Shown here: in pieces, positions 9,815 to 21,419 of the stretch
Numbering within the stretch: position 1 is the stretch's first letter
Layout: each line of letters starts with the position of its first letter
Assembly: GCA_014607495.2 (NCBI GenBank)
Contig: CP053155.1
Span: 14,198,001 to 14,262,000 of the forward strand
Origin: Carposina sasakii
Taxonomy: Eukaryota; Arthropoda; Insecta; Lepidoptera; Carposinidae
Reading direction: 5' to 3'
Length of the DNA: 64,000 nt
The notes under the pieces: generated by a model
Database searches by the model: none
The model's input: only the letters and a program-made list of their open reading frames with translations
What the model was told of the DNA's origin: nothing
Translations under genes and position numbers: made by a program

Positions 9815-10115
9815 AACCTTTTTAACTATATGCTGCTCTGGGAGTGAAAAAACAGCTGCTTCTCTTCCCGGGCATACTGTACAAGTCAGTAGAGGGACAA
9901 GAGGGTATTGGTGTTTTGTAGGCGATGGGCTGACCACCTGTTACTACTAACCGAACTTGTACATCTCAACTGTACCCTCAAAATTGGTCAGAAGTGGCAA
10001 TATAATATAAGTAATATAAGATAATGACAATATAAGATAGAATTCGGCCCTTGGTGCTCTGCCTACCCCATAAGGGAGTCCCCAGAGGGGAAAGGCGTGA
10101 TTATATGTATGTATG
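9815..10115 (+). mobile_element. Family T repeat (ATGT tail)
   Basis: Runs from GCTGCTCTGGGAGT through CCGGGCATACTGTACAAGTC to GGCGTGATTATATGTATGTA. A second near-identical copy is at 47735. The simple-repeat tail suggests a LINE-type or LINE-mobilised element. Confidence 0.65.
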
Positions 10116-10761
10116 TATGTAACCTTTTTATAAAGCTCGAGAAAGATATAAACAAATTACTACATAAATATAAGTAAAACACAGTTTCGTAGTAGATTCG
10201 TAGTTCGTAGCATTTGCTACGGAATAGAGTTCTCGTAGTTGTCTACCTGTCTTTCAATGATTAGGTGTATTGTATAAGATATCGTGAATTAAATATTTTT
10301 CTAACACATTAATTAGCAATTGTAATGCCTCCAGCATTCTAGACACTTTCCGGTCGACGACAGCAACTTTGTAAATATTTTTTAATTTTGTATAGGTAAG
10401 TTGGTTTAGCTACATGTGTTATATATAGTATACCTATAGTTTAGATTTTTCGTTGGCTTTATACGATTTTTTTAAACCCTTCATATTACCAATCAAACGT
10501 ACAATAGGCTTGAAAAACCAAATGCGTTTTTCCTCCTAATCTTGCCCTTTGCCCTAAATCCGTCCCTGATACATTTGCCACAACATTGAGTTTCATCAAA
10601 AGATTTTAGTAAAGACGCGACATATTCCGGTCATTTTCATCGGATAATGCCGGTTTCAATAACATACTACATTACTAGCTGTTGCTTGCGGCTCCTGTTG
10701 CGTAGATTTCGGTTATTGCGCGGAATGGGTATAAAAATAATTTATGACCTATTCTCATATA

Positions 10762-11004
10762 CAGGATGTAACAAAAGGGGTATGTTCAGCAAAAAGCTAT
10801 GTAAATAGCCCACTAAAAGGAACCTATCTACAAAATTTCAGACTCGAAATCAAATATTTAACTTTCCAGATAGTATGGAGAATTCCTAAACAACTTAAGA
10901 ATGTTCATACAATTTTGAAAAATATTAATGTGACTTCGATTCTCAAATTTTGGAAATAGGTTCTCTATAATGGTCTATTTACATTTACTTTTCGCCCTTG
11001 TCTG
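10762..11004. mobile_element. Family F foldback MITE, copy 1
   Basis: The left arm starts CAGGATGTAACAAAAGGGG. The right arm is its near complement, but lacks the AACATACCCCTTTTG segment just inside the end. TA flanks both sides. It can fold over nearly its whole length. Other copies: 43656 and 47293. Confidence 0.75.
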
Positions 11005-11096
11005 TATAGCCTACATATAAAATTTGATAAAAAACGGTCCAGCCGTTTCGGGGGATTTTGGTAATAAACATCGTGTAACGATAATTTTATATATTA

Positions 11097-12072
11097 CTAG
11101 TGGACGCCCGCGACTCCGTCCGCGTGGACTACAGAAAAAAAAAATGACGAAATTATCCGGGATAAAAACATTTTCCCGGGATAAAAAGTAGCCTATATGT
11201 TAAGTGGGACCTGTCACAATATATTCCTGAAAACTGCACCGAAATCGGTTAAGCCGTTCCTGAGATTAGCGTGCACAAACGCACAGACAGTCCCTTCCCG
11301 TGGGAATTTCGGGAAATCAATTCTTAGTGCTTCCCCGCAGTCTCCGATTTTAGCTTCACATGTACAGCGGTTTTTGTAAAAAAATTGAATTCCCGTTAGT
11401 CCCCTTCCCGTGGGAATTTCGGGAAATTCGTTCTTAGCGCTCCCTCGCAGTCCCTAATGAACGTACAGGTCTAATTTCGAATTCATATGTATCGCGCTTG
11501 TCGTAAAAAAATGAATTCCCGTTTGTCCCCTTCCCGTGGGAGTTTCGAGAAATCCGTTCCTAGTGCTTCCTCGGGGTCCCAAATAAACAAATATGCCCAA
11601 CTTAAGATTCATATGTGTAACCGTTTTCATAAAAAATAATTAATTCCCGTTGGCCCCCTTCCCGTGGGAATTTCGGGAAATTCGTCCTTAATGCTTACTT
11701 GCAGTCCCTAATGAACATCTATGCCCAATTTCAGCTTAATATGTATAGCGGTTTTCGTAAAAATTATGAATTCCCGTTTGTCCCCTTCCCGTGGGAATTT
11801 CGGGAAATCCGTTTTTAGTCCTCCCTTGCTCTCCCCAATGAACATATATGCCCGATTTCAGCTTCATATGTATAGTGGTTTTCGTAAAAAATATAGAATT
11901 CCCGTTTGTCGCCTTCCCGTGGGAATATCGGGAAATTCTTATAGCCTATGTTCATCCAGGTCCTATAAGGATTCTAACGGTGAAAGAATTTTTAAAATCG
12001 GTCCAGTAGTTTTTGAGCCTATTCATTACAACCAAACAAACAAAGTTTTCCTCTTTATAATATTAGTATAGA
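11097..12072 (+). mobile_element. Family G element with internal minisatellite
   Basis: The left part begins CTAGTGGACGCCCGCGACTC, as in other family G copies. The right part ends AATCGGTCCAGTAGTTTTTG, then TTTATAATATTAGTATAGAT. Six tandem units of about 127 bp fill the middle. The 116-codon open frame at 11721-12071 comes from these units and is not a gene. An inverted copy with five units lies at 50003-50797. Confidence 0.8.
11292..11940 (+). repeat. 127-bp minisatellite, six units
   Basis: Units start CCCTTCCCGTGGGAATTTCG at 11292, 11402, 11528, 11656, 11783 and 11911, so spacing is 110 and then 126-128 bp. Each also contains ATATGCCC and a CATATGTATAGCGGTTTTCG-like box. Confidence 0.85.
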
Positions 12073-12111
12073 TATTTATAGGTACATCAACATATTCCAG
12101 TGCGATAGATG

Positions 12112-12172
12112 TTGTCAACATGGGAGGCGCTGCTGCCCACCTCCCGGAAACCCTTAATCACCTAATTACCAT
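12112..12172 (-). repeat. Family C fragment
   Basis: Contains GGAGGCGCTGCTGCCCACCT and CCGGAAACCCTTAATC, the reverse complement of the family C middle. Confidence 0.6.
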
Positions 12173-12287
12173 ACCCATTAACATACTTGGAGTGGTGCTA
12201 TTCTGCTGACACACAAGAGCAATATAGTGGTAGAAAGTAATATTAGTACCTAATGATTGCTACGAAGCTTTTTAAAATAAAATAAGT

Positions 12288-12814
12288 CTCTTTAGTCAAC
12301 TCAGGCCGCTCGAATCCCGCGGGATGAGTTGACCTAATGAATGTTTTGAATCGGTCAACTCATCCCGCTGATACTTTTTATGATTTATACAGTCACGAAC
12401 AACATTTTTTGACAGTAAATTTACGAAAACTGATTTTAATTACCTTCATCTAGAAGGTATTAAGTACATATTAACGGTGATTTTTTGTTGTTTAGTTTTC
12501 GACCAAAATAATGATAAATGTTGGGTTTTTTTAATCCTTGAACAATGTACTAGATTTCATTTTCTTGTTGTTAATCAAACGGCTGTGATTTTTTAATAAT
12601 ACATCAGTATAACAAAACCATAATATGTACTTATGTCATAATTTTCCCCAAACACTTTTGCTCACGAGTGTACTTAAGTTTCAAATAACACAATAGGTAC
12701 ATAACATTTTTTTTATAAAGTGGTATGAGTTGACTAAGAAAAAATAATTAAATTTATGATTTAGTCAACTCATCCCGCGGGATAAGTTTAAAGCGGGATG
12801 AATTGACTAAAGAG
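12288..12814. mobile_element. TIR element with nested palindromic ends
   Basis: Left end CTCTTTAGTCAACTCAGGCC; the right end, read on the other strand, is CTCTTTAGTCAATTCATCCC. Near both ends is the palindrome TCCCGCGGGA next to GTCAACTC, so several inverted copies of one motif cluster at each end. About 527 bp, AT-rich centre, no ORF. Confidence 0.75.
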
Positions 12815-13096
12815 CCATAAAGTTATAGTTCAGAATTCATTAGTACCTACGTTCGGTGTGTACACGGCATAACTCGCATAAGGCGAAGATCATTCCAGTC
12901 ATAAAGCCTTTGAAAGGTTTTAGGGGTCCACAAATATAGACATACAATACTCGTAAGCTACGAAAATGGCTGCCCCGGTGGTACTCGTATTCCGTTTTTT
13001 AGTACGTCGTGTCGGTACTAAGTGTGATTTTGTGTGGAAAGGAGCTTTATATGTGACATTGCTGCTGTATGAAATAAATTGAGGTTTAACACTATA

Positions 13097-13513
13097 CACG
13101 GTGTAAAAAGACAACAATGTTTTTTAATACCTCGTTTTTTTTTGTTAGGTTACGATCACGATACGATTTTCTTCTATGGAACCAATCCTGGGAAACAAAA
13201 AAAGTTATGAGAAAATACTGTCATTTTATTGCAAGCAATGTATTCGTTTGATGCGCAAAGTACAAATGTACCTACAAAACTAACATTATAACATTTTGAC
13301 ACGGTATAACAATTTGGTTTAACAACTGTTAACAATTATTTTTGAAAAAAAAATTTATTAACCGATTTCAAATAGATTTATGTAAAAAAATGATAATATT
13401 AATTTAACTTTGGACCTCAATATCTTGGAAACCCGTGCTTCCATAAAAAAAATGATTGTGATGTTACAAAGAATACGAGGTATTAAAAGAACAAAGTTTC
13501 TTTTTACACCCAG
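13097..13513. mobile_element. Family B MITE, copy 1
   Basis: Ends CACGGTGTAAAAAGAC and, inverted, CTGGGTGTAAAAAGAA, flanked by TA. The interior shares GATGCGCAAAGTACAAAT and GGAACCAATCCTGGGAAAC with 30777 and 62679. Confidence 0.75.
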
Positions 13514-13728
13514 TATGTAGGTTACTTCTCTTGAGTACGGTTTGATCGGGCTTGATTTTGAAGCAGATTATTTTCAATATACTGCTAATCTCCGTTAATA
13601 CAACTATTTAGTTTAGTTTTTTTAAAGTTTTTTTGTTTAGTTTTTTTTTTCTGAAAAAAGTGCATACTATTTTTTCTACAAGTTTTAGTTTAAAAAACCT
13701 TTTCTTCTATTCCTTCACTTTTTTTGTT

Positions 13729-13832
13729 CTGCTGGAAGAAATCTCTTGAAGAGATAAGCACGCCTTTGTACATTTCTCCTGTACCTATGTAATTCATATG
13801 TATGGTTTTAATTTATGTACAATAAAAAATAA
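13729..13832 (+). mobile_element. LINE 3' UTR with terminal stem-loop
   Basis: CTGGAAGAA, then the hairpin ATCTCT/TGA/AGAGAT (13741-13755), AAGCACGCCTTTGTACAT and GTACAATAAAAAAT, which looks like a polyadenylation end. Five copies occur in the window. The stem is kept in four while the loop varies. Confidence 0.65.
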
Positions 13833-14101
13833 GAGTAAAAACCGTTTTTTAAAAAACTAGCTTTTATTATTTGCTAATACTCGTAAAATGATCTGATCAA
13901 ACAAACAAGCCCATACTCGATAGGGTTGCGTCGTTTGATCACGGAGTTCCTATGGCCACCTTCCAGCTCCATCATCAGATCAGCTCTATGTCATAATAAT
14001 ATTGCATTGTCATCCGATTTAAACATGCACGCAAAATTTTAGCCTAATCGGAAATCGGAAAGTGGATCAAATTTAACTTGCAAGATTTGGTTACAGACAA
14101 C

Positions 14102-14292
14102 GGCCCCCTTATTACCTAACTAGCAAAAGCAAAGCGATAGCGAAAATTGTACAAAAATCGCTGATTGCTTATCAAATTCGTATTACGTAAAATGAATTTC
14201 AAAGGAACTTTGACATTTCATGGCGAATATTGTACAATTTTCGCTAGCGCTTTGCTTCGGCTTTGCTATTGCAAATTAGGTAATCAGGGGCG
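14102..14292 (+). mobile_element. Family K MITE, copy 2
   Basis: About 190 bp, ends CCCCCTTATTACCTAAC and, inverted, CCCCTGATTACCTAA. It is the best-preserved pair of ends in this family. Confidence 0.8.
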
Positions 14293-14582
14293 GGACAGGT
14301 GAAACTAAATAAAAGCTTTATAATAAACTTCACCTGCGTGAACTATGTATAATTATAGCCTATGTGCTATTTGATATTTTTATCAAGTCTACGTCTATGT
14401 GCCAAGTATCATTAAAATTCGTTATGAGGTATTTGCGTAAAAGAGTAACAAACATCTTCCTTCACCTTCTCACAAACCATCACATTTATTGCGGGTATCG
14501 GTTGGATGCAGGCCGCTACCGACTGATAATGATGAAGACACTATAAGCAAGTGAATATTAAATTGAATTAAATTAAACATAC

Positions 14583-14789
14583 CACTATGAGCGCAAACAG
14601 TGGCAGCGGTGCATGATGAGTAGCCATCAGCGTACCCGCACCAAGGCTGCCGGTCACCAGCACGGAGCCGGTCAACGCCAGTGCCTCCCATTCTGCAGCA
14701 GCTGGCAGCAGCGCCAGCAGCAGAACGATGGTCAACACCACCACTATTACCGCAAGAGCTGATACTGTCTTCACTTGAGATGACAGGTC
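14583..14789 (-). CDS. Adenylyl cyclase-like gene, coding exon 3 (TM2-TM4 start)
   Basis: This exon is 207 bp (69 codons), phase 0 at both ends. The acceptor is TTGTTGTTGCAG| and the donor GTG|GTATGT. It opens with DLSSQVKTVS and has two strongly hydrophobic segments: TVSALAVIVVVLTIVLLLAL (residues about 70-94) and a second at about 98-118. It then begins a third with PLPLFALIV, which exon 4 continues as MVHTMMP. The composition is Leu/Val/Ala-rich and GC-rich against an AT-rich background, as expected for a real exon. Spacing and order of the segments fit the six-segment cassette that precedes the first catalytic domain of membrane adenylyl cyclases. It could in principle be another polytopic protein; the catalytic domain that would settle this is outside the window. 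Confidence 0.8.
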
Positions 14790-15079
14790 CTGCAACAACA
14801 ATGGACATTATTTTGAAATCACCATCACTACATATTATTAAACAAAGTCACTTCGCGCTGTCTGTCTGTATGCTTAGATTTTTCAAAATACGCAACGGAT
14901 TTTGATGCGGTTTTTTTAATTAAAGATAGAGTGATTCAAGAGGAATGTTTATGTGTATAACTAGGGAGCCGCCCCGGCTTCACATGGGTGTAATGCCCAT
15001 TCACGCGGACTCATGTAGTTTAAATCGTAATGAGCCAGCTGATACTTTGTGATTTTTTGGAATATTACTTGATATTCCT

Positions 15080-15255
15080 ATGATCTTGTGGCCAGAACTG
15101 CAGGATCCACTGGCACGTTTGGCATAGCGGGGACAGTTGTTAATGATCACTAGTATGTTGCTAGCTTATCGCCTGAGAGAATTCCATAGTTCCTTAGTAT
15201 ACCGACATCCACGGACGGAGATGCAGCCGATGTATTCTAGTGAAGCCCCGCATCA
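15080..15255 (+). repeat. Family D repeat
   Basis: Carries GTGGCCAGAACTGCAGGATC, GTTGCTAGCTTATCGCC and GAGATGCAGCCGATG, then GAAGCCCCGCATCAGCAT. A nearly full-length copy. Confidence 0.7.
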
Positions 15256-15499
15256 GCATAGGTAAAAAAATATTAGGTAGATTTCTAATAATTGCTTCAT
15301 TTGATATTGTCAACAGAGAATTATTATTTTTCAGGAACAGCTTAAAATTAATAAAATGAATATCCGAACGTACCATTTTAATATCCTTTGCCTGGATACG
15401 ATCTTTTATCGCTATGGGCTATATTGAAAGCCAGGTACTAATTCAAAATATAGGTACTAAATATTTATTTTATTTCTTTTATTCTAATCCTTACTTATA

Positions 15500-15728
15500 T
15501 TACTTATATTATAAAGGCAAATGTAACTCTGTCTATTTGCCTTCTTTTCACTTCAAAAACTACTGAACTGATTGACATGAAATTTAGTACACAGGTAGTC
15601 TAAAGTCTGAGAAAGTACATAGGCTAGATTTACGAGTATCTCGCAAAAATATTTATATCTCGGATAATTTCGATATTTTGTTTTTTTCTATAGTTCATGC
15701 GGACGGAGTCGCGAGCGTCCACTAGTTA
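15500..15728 (-). mobile_element. Family G repeat
   Basis: Minus-strand copy starting CTAGTGGACGCTCGCGACTC and ending at TATAATATAAGTAATAT. The body holds CGAAATTATCCGAGATATAA. Confidence 0.7.
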
Positions 15729-15814
15729 ATAATAATTCGTCTGTTAATTTTTCCTTAGATGACTCTTACAGCATTAACGTGAGAAGACACTGTTAATGAA
15801 CATAATTTGCAGTA

Positions 15815-15940
15815 GCATAGCCGAAGCAATGCACCCGCGCCTCGCACCTCGCCCCACGCAGAGTCACTATCAATTTTTGCGATCGCATTGCTTCGACTTT
15901 GCTTCGACTTTGCTTCGGCTTTGCTACTGCAAGTTACGTG
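15815..15940. mobile_element. Family K-related palindromic element
   Basis: TTGCAGTAGCATAGCCGAAG on the left and GCTTCGGCTTTGCTACTGCA on the right are inverted copies, with a GC-rich centre. The ends resemble family K, but the outer TTACCTAA ends are missing. Confidence 0.5.
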
Positions 15941-16429
15941 ATAGCTCTACGGTTCCGAATAGTAAGTAAGGGAAAGTTGACGTCACTTTAGTTTGACGTA
16001 ATCGAATAGTACCGCAATCACGGTAACTATTCAGAACTTTTACGGCGTCATACGTAAACGGAAGTAATTATGCTTGTCCATGGGGTGCAATTAACCCCAT
16101 TATGGGTACCATATCGATTCAAATTATAAGGGTTTTTATTGAATTTACCTGTAAAATGAGCACTGCATTTATTGAGCGAACAGGTAGGTAGTAATGGCGT
16201 CGTTGTCTCGTAAAGTCCGGCGAACTTTGCTATGAAAACTAAATCGCCAAATATGGTAGGTTGCGGGGAGAAGCCGGTTAGTTCTGGCTCGTTTATGGGG
16301 TCTATTCCACCATGAGCACCCATGAACACGTCTAAATTTTAAAATTTGTCACGGGCCTGTAGATTGCGATTAAGCAAATGGTAAAAGCAAATGCCAAATA
16401 GTAATAGGATTTTAAAATAATACTTATTG

Positions 16430-16762
16430 CTTGGGATCTCTCTGCGTGATCGAATCAGAAATAAGGAGATCCGCAGACGTACAAAGATCATCAACATAGC
16501 TCAACGGTCCAGCAAGCTAAAGTGGCAATGGGCAGGGCACATAGCTCGAAGAACTGATGGCCACCACGTGGCGTGTGAGTAGAGTGGATACCACGTATCG
16601 GCAAACGCAGCGTGGGAAGGCCACCCGCGAGGTGGACGGACGACCTGGCCAAGGTTGCGGGCGTCGGTTGGATGCAGGCTGCTTCCGACCGGTCGGAGTG
16701 GAGGTTGTTGGGGGAGGCCTATGTCCAACAGTGGGCTTCTCAGGGCTGTAGATGATGATGAC
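16430..16762 (+). mobile_element. RTE-type LINE 3' end
   Basis: The frame reads SLRDRIRNKEIRRRTKI, then SSKLKWQWAGHIARRTDG. It is then broken by a small deletion near 16562 but continues in another frame through VDGRPGQG to the stop. It ends TGTAGATGATGATGAC. A longer part of the coding tail survives here than in the other copies. Confidence 0.8.
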
Positions 16763-16901
16763 TTATTGCATTATAAATATAATAGGGCTAGTCTTTAAAT
16801 AATGAAATGAGGGCAGGAAAATGTTGAATAATACTTAGAAGAGATAGTGGGAGGTGTCCCGTGCCGGCTGTGATTCAGTGTAGTCTTAAAACCTCAATTC
16901 T

Positions 16902-17053
16902 GCCCAAGTAGCATGACCTGCGAAATGCGATATGATAAACCGATTTATCAACATTTAGCCTGTCAAAATACGATAAATATAGCCGCCATGTTGAATTTTG
17001 TATACGATATCGTACGATACGATATCCACAATGCGTTGTCATGCTACTTGGGC
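16902..17053. mobile_element. 152-bp MITE with perfect 16-bp TIRs
   Basis: GCCCAAGTAGCATGAC at the left and GTCATGCTACTTGGGC at the right are exact inverted copies. Inside are repeated CGATATCGTA-type motifs. Non-coding, in intron 2. Confidence 0.75.
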
Positions 17054-17059
17054 TGATTT

Positions 17060-19070
17060 CAAACCTCGTATCCTATCAAAGTAGGATCTAGTGTTTTTTT
17101 ATTAATATATACCAATCAATGAATTTATATATCAATCTATCGAACACATTGTCGATAGTATCATAACTATCAATGTTCATTTTTACAATTTATACGGTGG
17201 GATGGATACATGAAAAATAATTAAAAAAAACATAAATCCTATGTATGTATAATATCTAAGGCTGGTATAACATATAAACTTTAATATTTATGTTTTTAAT
17301 TGATTACTATATTTATTATTATACAAATTAATACTAAATAACCTACGAACTAAACTTATTTGCAGTAATAACTAAACCTACGTAAAAAAAAAAACTAGAG
17401 CTATAAAATAAAATAAAATTTACAGATAATGCAAGTCCTCCACCGCTGGCAATGTGCCCAAAAGGCTGGCAGCGTTGCCCCGCTGGATAGCGAGGCTTAC
17501 TCGCTGTCCAGAAAATGGCCGGTCATGAGATGCCTCGACCAACCTTTTCGAAATATCCTTAAAAAGGTTGTGGGCTCCTGGATCCCATGGCCCCACGCTT
17601 AAGGCTCAATGAGCGAGCTTTTAACTTTCCTTGTGTGTTTTTTGTTAATCTCCTATAATTATAATTACTTACAATTGATTACTTATCTAATCTGGATACA
17701 ACTCTTAAGTTGTTCTGTCCCGAATGTCTTTCATTACCGCTCCAGCTGTGCTGTGATCCGGTGATATTAGACTTAGGCAGATATGTCTGTGTCGAAGCGA
17801 TTACTCTACATCTAAATATTATTAATGTTAAAGACAGGAAAGAAGGAGAAAAGAATATACCTTCTTTTAATTACAACTGCGGATATCGTCTGTAAAGCTA
17901 CTGAGATCTAGATTTTTGATGGAATCAAATTATAAGGTATACGCAATGACGTTCTTACCATGAATAAACTTCTTCAGAATTAATAAAATAAAACTTTGGT
18001 GGTTATTCTGCTTCCAATGCATCGACTAATCATATACCTATATGAAAATATCCTACTATCAAATTGCAGTTATTACCAGTTTACTTCTCTAGCAAGCTTC
18101 AAAAAACTTCGTTAGTAAAATATTTTCTGCACAGACATCTTTGCCGCGTCACATTCTGCTCCAAATCGTCTCATTTGGAAGGAACAGCCACAATTCTGAG
18201 AGAATAAAATTACGATGGTTTTCTGGTATGCCGACTCTCAAGTTTATTCTCTGACAGGTTGAAACGTTTCGGAGATAGCTCTGTCTATTTCGGAATAGAC
18301 ATGTTAGAAAATTCATTAGTTATCAGGCAATTAATTAAATGAGCTACGACACAAACTCAAGCTTTAATTGTTAAATCTTAAATAAATTTTCCAAGCAGAA
18401 ACAACATAATATTACTGAACATTATTCACTGGTGTTTAAAATAAAACTTAGTTCTGCCAACATAGAAGCTCACCAACTTAAATAATTTAACATTGACCAG
18501 TATCATATTGCGTTCAATTAGGAACAGTATTTCAACTCCTAATCCGGTTCGAACTCGCTAATAATCTGGTTATGGGCGGTTTCATCCGGATTCTGGGTCA
18601 GTTGATATTACGTTTGGTTTGTGCCTTGAATGTGGATAAATACCTCACTGGTTTCAATGGATAGATGGAATTCTATCGCCTATACAAAGGACATAATTAT
18701 TTTGCGCTATACGCGGTATGATAGAATTCTATGAAATGAACTCTTTGTAGATCCCAGCCATGTTTAGCATTGGGAGGCTAGATGTAAAATAAACCGGCCA
18801 AGTGCGAGTTGAGAGTTCCGTAAAGAGGGATCCGTACCATGCTATAAATTCTCATAAATTTTCCTGTAGACATACTAATAATAATTGCGTCTGTGTAAAT
18901 ACAGTTTCACTCGGTATTATATTATCACACTCATATCCCAGTGGTACGGAAATCTTAGAGAGACCTTAGATAGATCAGGCGGAGGACCAAAGTGCACGCT
19001 TAAAGTGCTTTCCGAGGCTACGTGCTTTACGAGCTACAGTCGACTTTTTACACTTTACCTTTAGTTAGTT
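17060..19070. other. Intron 2 sequence, one possible LINE relic
   Basis: Mostly unassigned AT-rich sequence. The stretch 17440-17625 is GC-richer (CCGCTGGCAATGTGCCC, CGCTGTCCAGAAAATGGCCG) and looks like a LINE 3' region, but I could not match it within the window. No exon was supportable. Confidence 0.4.
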
Positions 19071-19074
19071 ACCA

Positions 19075-19300
19075 GCACCGGTATGATGAATTTGGTGAGA
19101 GCGAGATGTCTCACTTTTAAACGTCAAATTCACAGAGCCATTAATAACTAGATAAACTGAGTGGATGTACTTTGCATGTGAAAAAATAGACTTAAGGATT
19201 AGAACAGACACTCGTTCTCGAGTCTGGATTGAAGGAATTAGGGCTGATAGAAGTGGTTTGCAATCCCTTTTTACACACCTAATAGAGGTGCCGGTTTACA
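19075..19300 (+). mobile_element. Family H MITE, right end lost
   Basis: Starts CACCGGTATGATGAATTTGG and shares GTCTCACTTTTAAACGTCAA and GAAGTGGTTTGCAATCCC with 23540, but lacks the inverted right arm. Confidence 0.7.
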
Positions 19301-19633
19301 TTGAACAAAATAACGCTAACGTCGCTTCACAGTGATCGTGCGTGCAAACGTAATTAAACCTACGAAACTGTATTACATTTCTCGATGCTTCAAGACTATG
19401 TGGATACTATATTATTTAGGGTAGTACATCATTTAGGAGTAAGTTGAAGGTCAGCTAGTAAAGTTTATAACGTTTCGGCTTCAGATAAACTTAAGTTATG
19501 TATGTTTATGTAGGTATATTTTGTTAACTTTATTGCTTAGATTAGGGTATCTATTTGTTAAATTCAAATTTTAGTATAGATTCTGTGTACACGCATATCT
19601 ACCTTTTATATTTAATTGTCACTTTCCCAAATG

Positions 19634-19737
19634 GTTTGCTGGAAGAAATCTCTTTCAGAGATAAGCACGCCTTTGTACATTTTCTTTCATAATTTCTGTA
19701 TGTATATAATTGTATGTGTACAATAAAGAATAAGAAT
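19634..19737 (+). mobile_element. LINE 3' UTR with terminal stem-loop
   Basis: Same family as 13729. The hairpin is ATCTCT/TTC/AGAGAT (19648-19662), followed by AAGCACGCCTTTGTACAT and GTACAATAAAGAATAAG. Confidence 0.65.
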
Positions 19738-19984
19738 AAGTTATTTTACATCTGACCCCGCTATGTTGAACGTGGCTGTGGGATATCCTTAGCGAACCTG
19801 CAGTAGTGGCTAACCATTTTACCAGAACACAGCCGAGTGCATGTGCATTATTGAGGTTTATAATCACAAGTTTATCTCTCCAAACATTTCTTAATGAAGC
19901 AATGCATTTCTTCTACCAACTAACCAGTTGTGCTGGTTAGCTAACACTAGCTCTAATTCACGACTTATGTAAATTGTTACTAAG

Positions 19985-20150
19985 TTCTTCTTAGGCCTCG
20001 CTTCTTCCCGTTACGCGGGGTCGGCTTTCTTAATCATGCGGCGCCATTTACTTCGCATCGTCATCTTTTAGGCCAAGCCTTTGCATGTCCTTCCGGGCAT
20101 TTGTCATCCGGGTATTTTGTGGTCTACCTCTCCCTCTCTTTTTTGTTCGA
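19985..20150 (-). mobile_element. RTE-type LINE coding tail, degenerate
   Basis: On the minus strand it reads GRGRPQNTRMTNARKDMQRL, the GRPK..W...RKDM pattern of an RTE polyprotein C-terminus. KPTP, typical of the next block, follows. A different RTE lineage from that at 16430. Confidence 0.65.
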
Positions 20151-20371
20151 TTTCGATTGAAAATGTTATCACAACCACTACAATACCTACTTATTATATC
20201 GATAAAGTTTCCCTTACTAAAGCTTTCGAAAGCTTCGAGTAATAAGATCTTCAGATACGTCGAAGGGCGTTGAAATTTTGCTCATCTAGTCGAAACTAGT
20301 TCACGATAACACCCACGCTTTAGTTCGCATAGACAACGCGTACGTGGAGGTTTAATTACTTATATCATACT

Positions 20372-20605
20372 ACTGGACTCCCGCGACTCCGTCCGCGTGG
20401 TCTGCAGAAAAAACAAAATGTCGAAATTATCCGGGATTAAAATTTTTCCCGGTATGAAAAGTAGTATATGTGTAATCCAGGGTGTCAGCTAACTCCATAC
20501 CAAATTTTATTAAAACCGCTACAGCCGTTTTTACATGAAAGAGTAACAAACATCCAACCATCCATCCATCTATACTTACAAACTTTCGCGTTTATAATAT
20601 TACTC
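20372..20605 (+). mobile_element. Family G repeat
   Basis: CTACTGGACTCCCGCGACTC at the left; CAGGGTGTCAGCTAACTCC and ACATGAAAGAGTAACAAACA in the body; a short CATCCATC run before TTTATAATATTACTC. Confidence 0.75.
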
Positions 20606-20849
20606 GTAGTAGATAGTATTCAAAGCACTGGCGGCTCCTGAATTTTTAGATCTGAAGATAGATGAGAATTGAAAGATAATTTATAAATACAATTATATAC
20701 AGGACAATTTTATATATGTGACATCTTAATTTACTATTTGCAGCAAATAAAGATTTATCTTATAGAGAAATATATTCGTGGGTGGGAGTGCACTGCACCA
20801 GCGCTCCTTAGGACCAGCCGCCAGTGATTCAAAGTATAATTTTGGCCGC

Positions 20850-21030
20850 GTGGTACCGCAGCAGCGCCTCCCGTAGTGACAACATAGTCCGAAAACCACA
20901 CTGAGGCACTACCCGCATGCCCAGCGTGGTGACTATGGGCAAAACCCCCCTGCGTCAGTAGCCTTGTGGCGTGCTCTGGGGGAGGCCTACTCGTACGTCC
21001 AGCAGTGAACTGCAATAGGCTGTAGAAAAA
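20850..21030 (+). repeat. Family C repeat
   Basis: GCAGCAGCGCCTCCCGTAGT, then CCCAGCGTGGTGACTATGG, GCCTTGTGGCGTGCTCTGGG and CAGTGAACTGCAATAGGCTG. It ends in an A-run where other copies have GATGAT. Confidence 0.7.
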
Positions 21031-21054
21031 AAAGGATAAGATACAAAACATATA

Positions 21055-21411
21055 CAGGATGTTTTTTTGTGGCCACCATTAACGAAGGGTACGTTCTCTG
21101 TACATCAAATAAAGTAAGTTTATGCGAAAAAAAATGCTGGGATTTTTTTTTTTTAATTACTTGATCGGGCGAAGTATCTAGTATTTATGTGAGTTTTTTT
21201 ATAGACAGATATTAATTATTTCTCGTGAAAAAATCATGCTACGCGCGTCTATGTGCATTTATGCAGAAAAACGCAGTCTATTCACTCAACTTTGGACGCT
21301 AATATTTTGGAAACCAGACACTTCCCAGGTATGCTTCCATGGAGAAAAATTATCGTGATGATGAGGAGATTCCGCAGTTTTCGGGAACGTTGACGACCAA
21401 AAATCACTCTG
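21055..21411 (+). mobile_element. Family A MITE, copy 1
   Basis: Flanked by TA. The left end is CAGGATGTTTTTTTGTGGCC and the right end, inverted, is CAGAGTGATTTTTGGTCGTC. The interior includes ACGCAGTCTATTCACTCAAC. Seven copies are in the window. Confidence 0.8.
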
Positions 21412-21419
21412 TATACATA

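Noticed and set aside
11721..12071. 116-codon open frame, with a near-identical one at 50003-50353 on the minus strand
   Set aside because: Both are read from the 127-bp minisatellite and the family G end. Their similarity is repeat homology, not protein conservation.
14470..14808. 112-codon minus-strand open frame
   Set aside because: Shadow of exon 3 in another frame; the splice-supported frame is the hydrophobic one.
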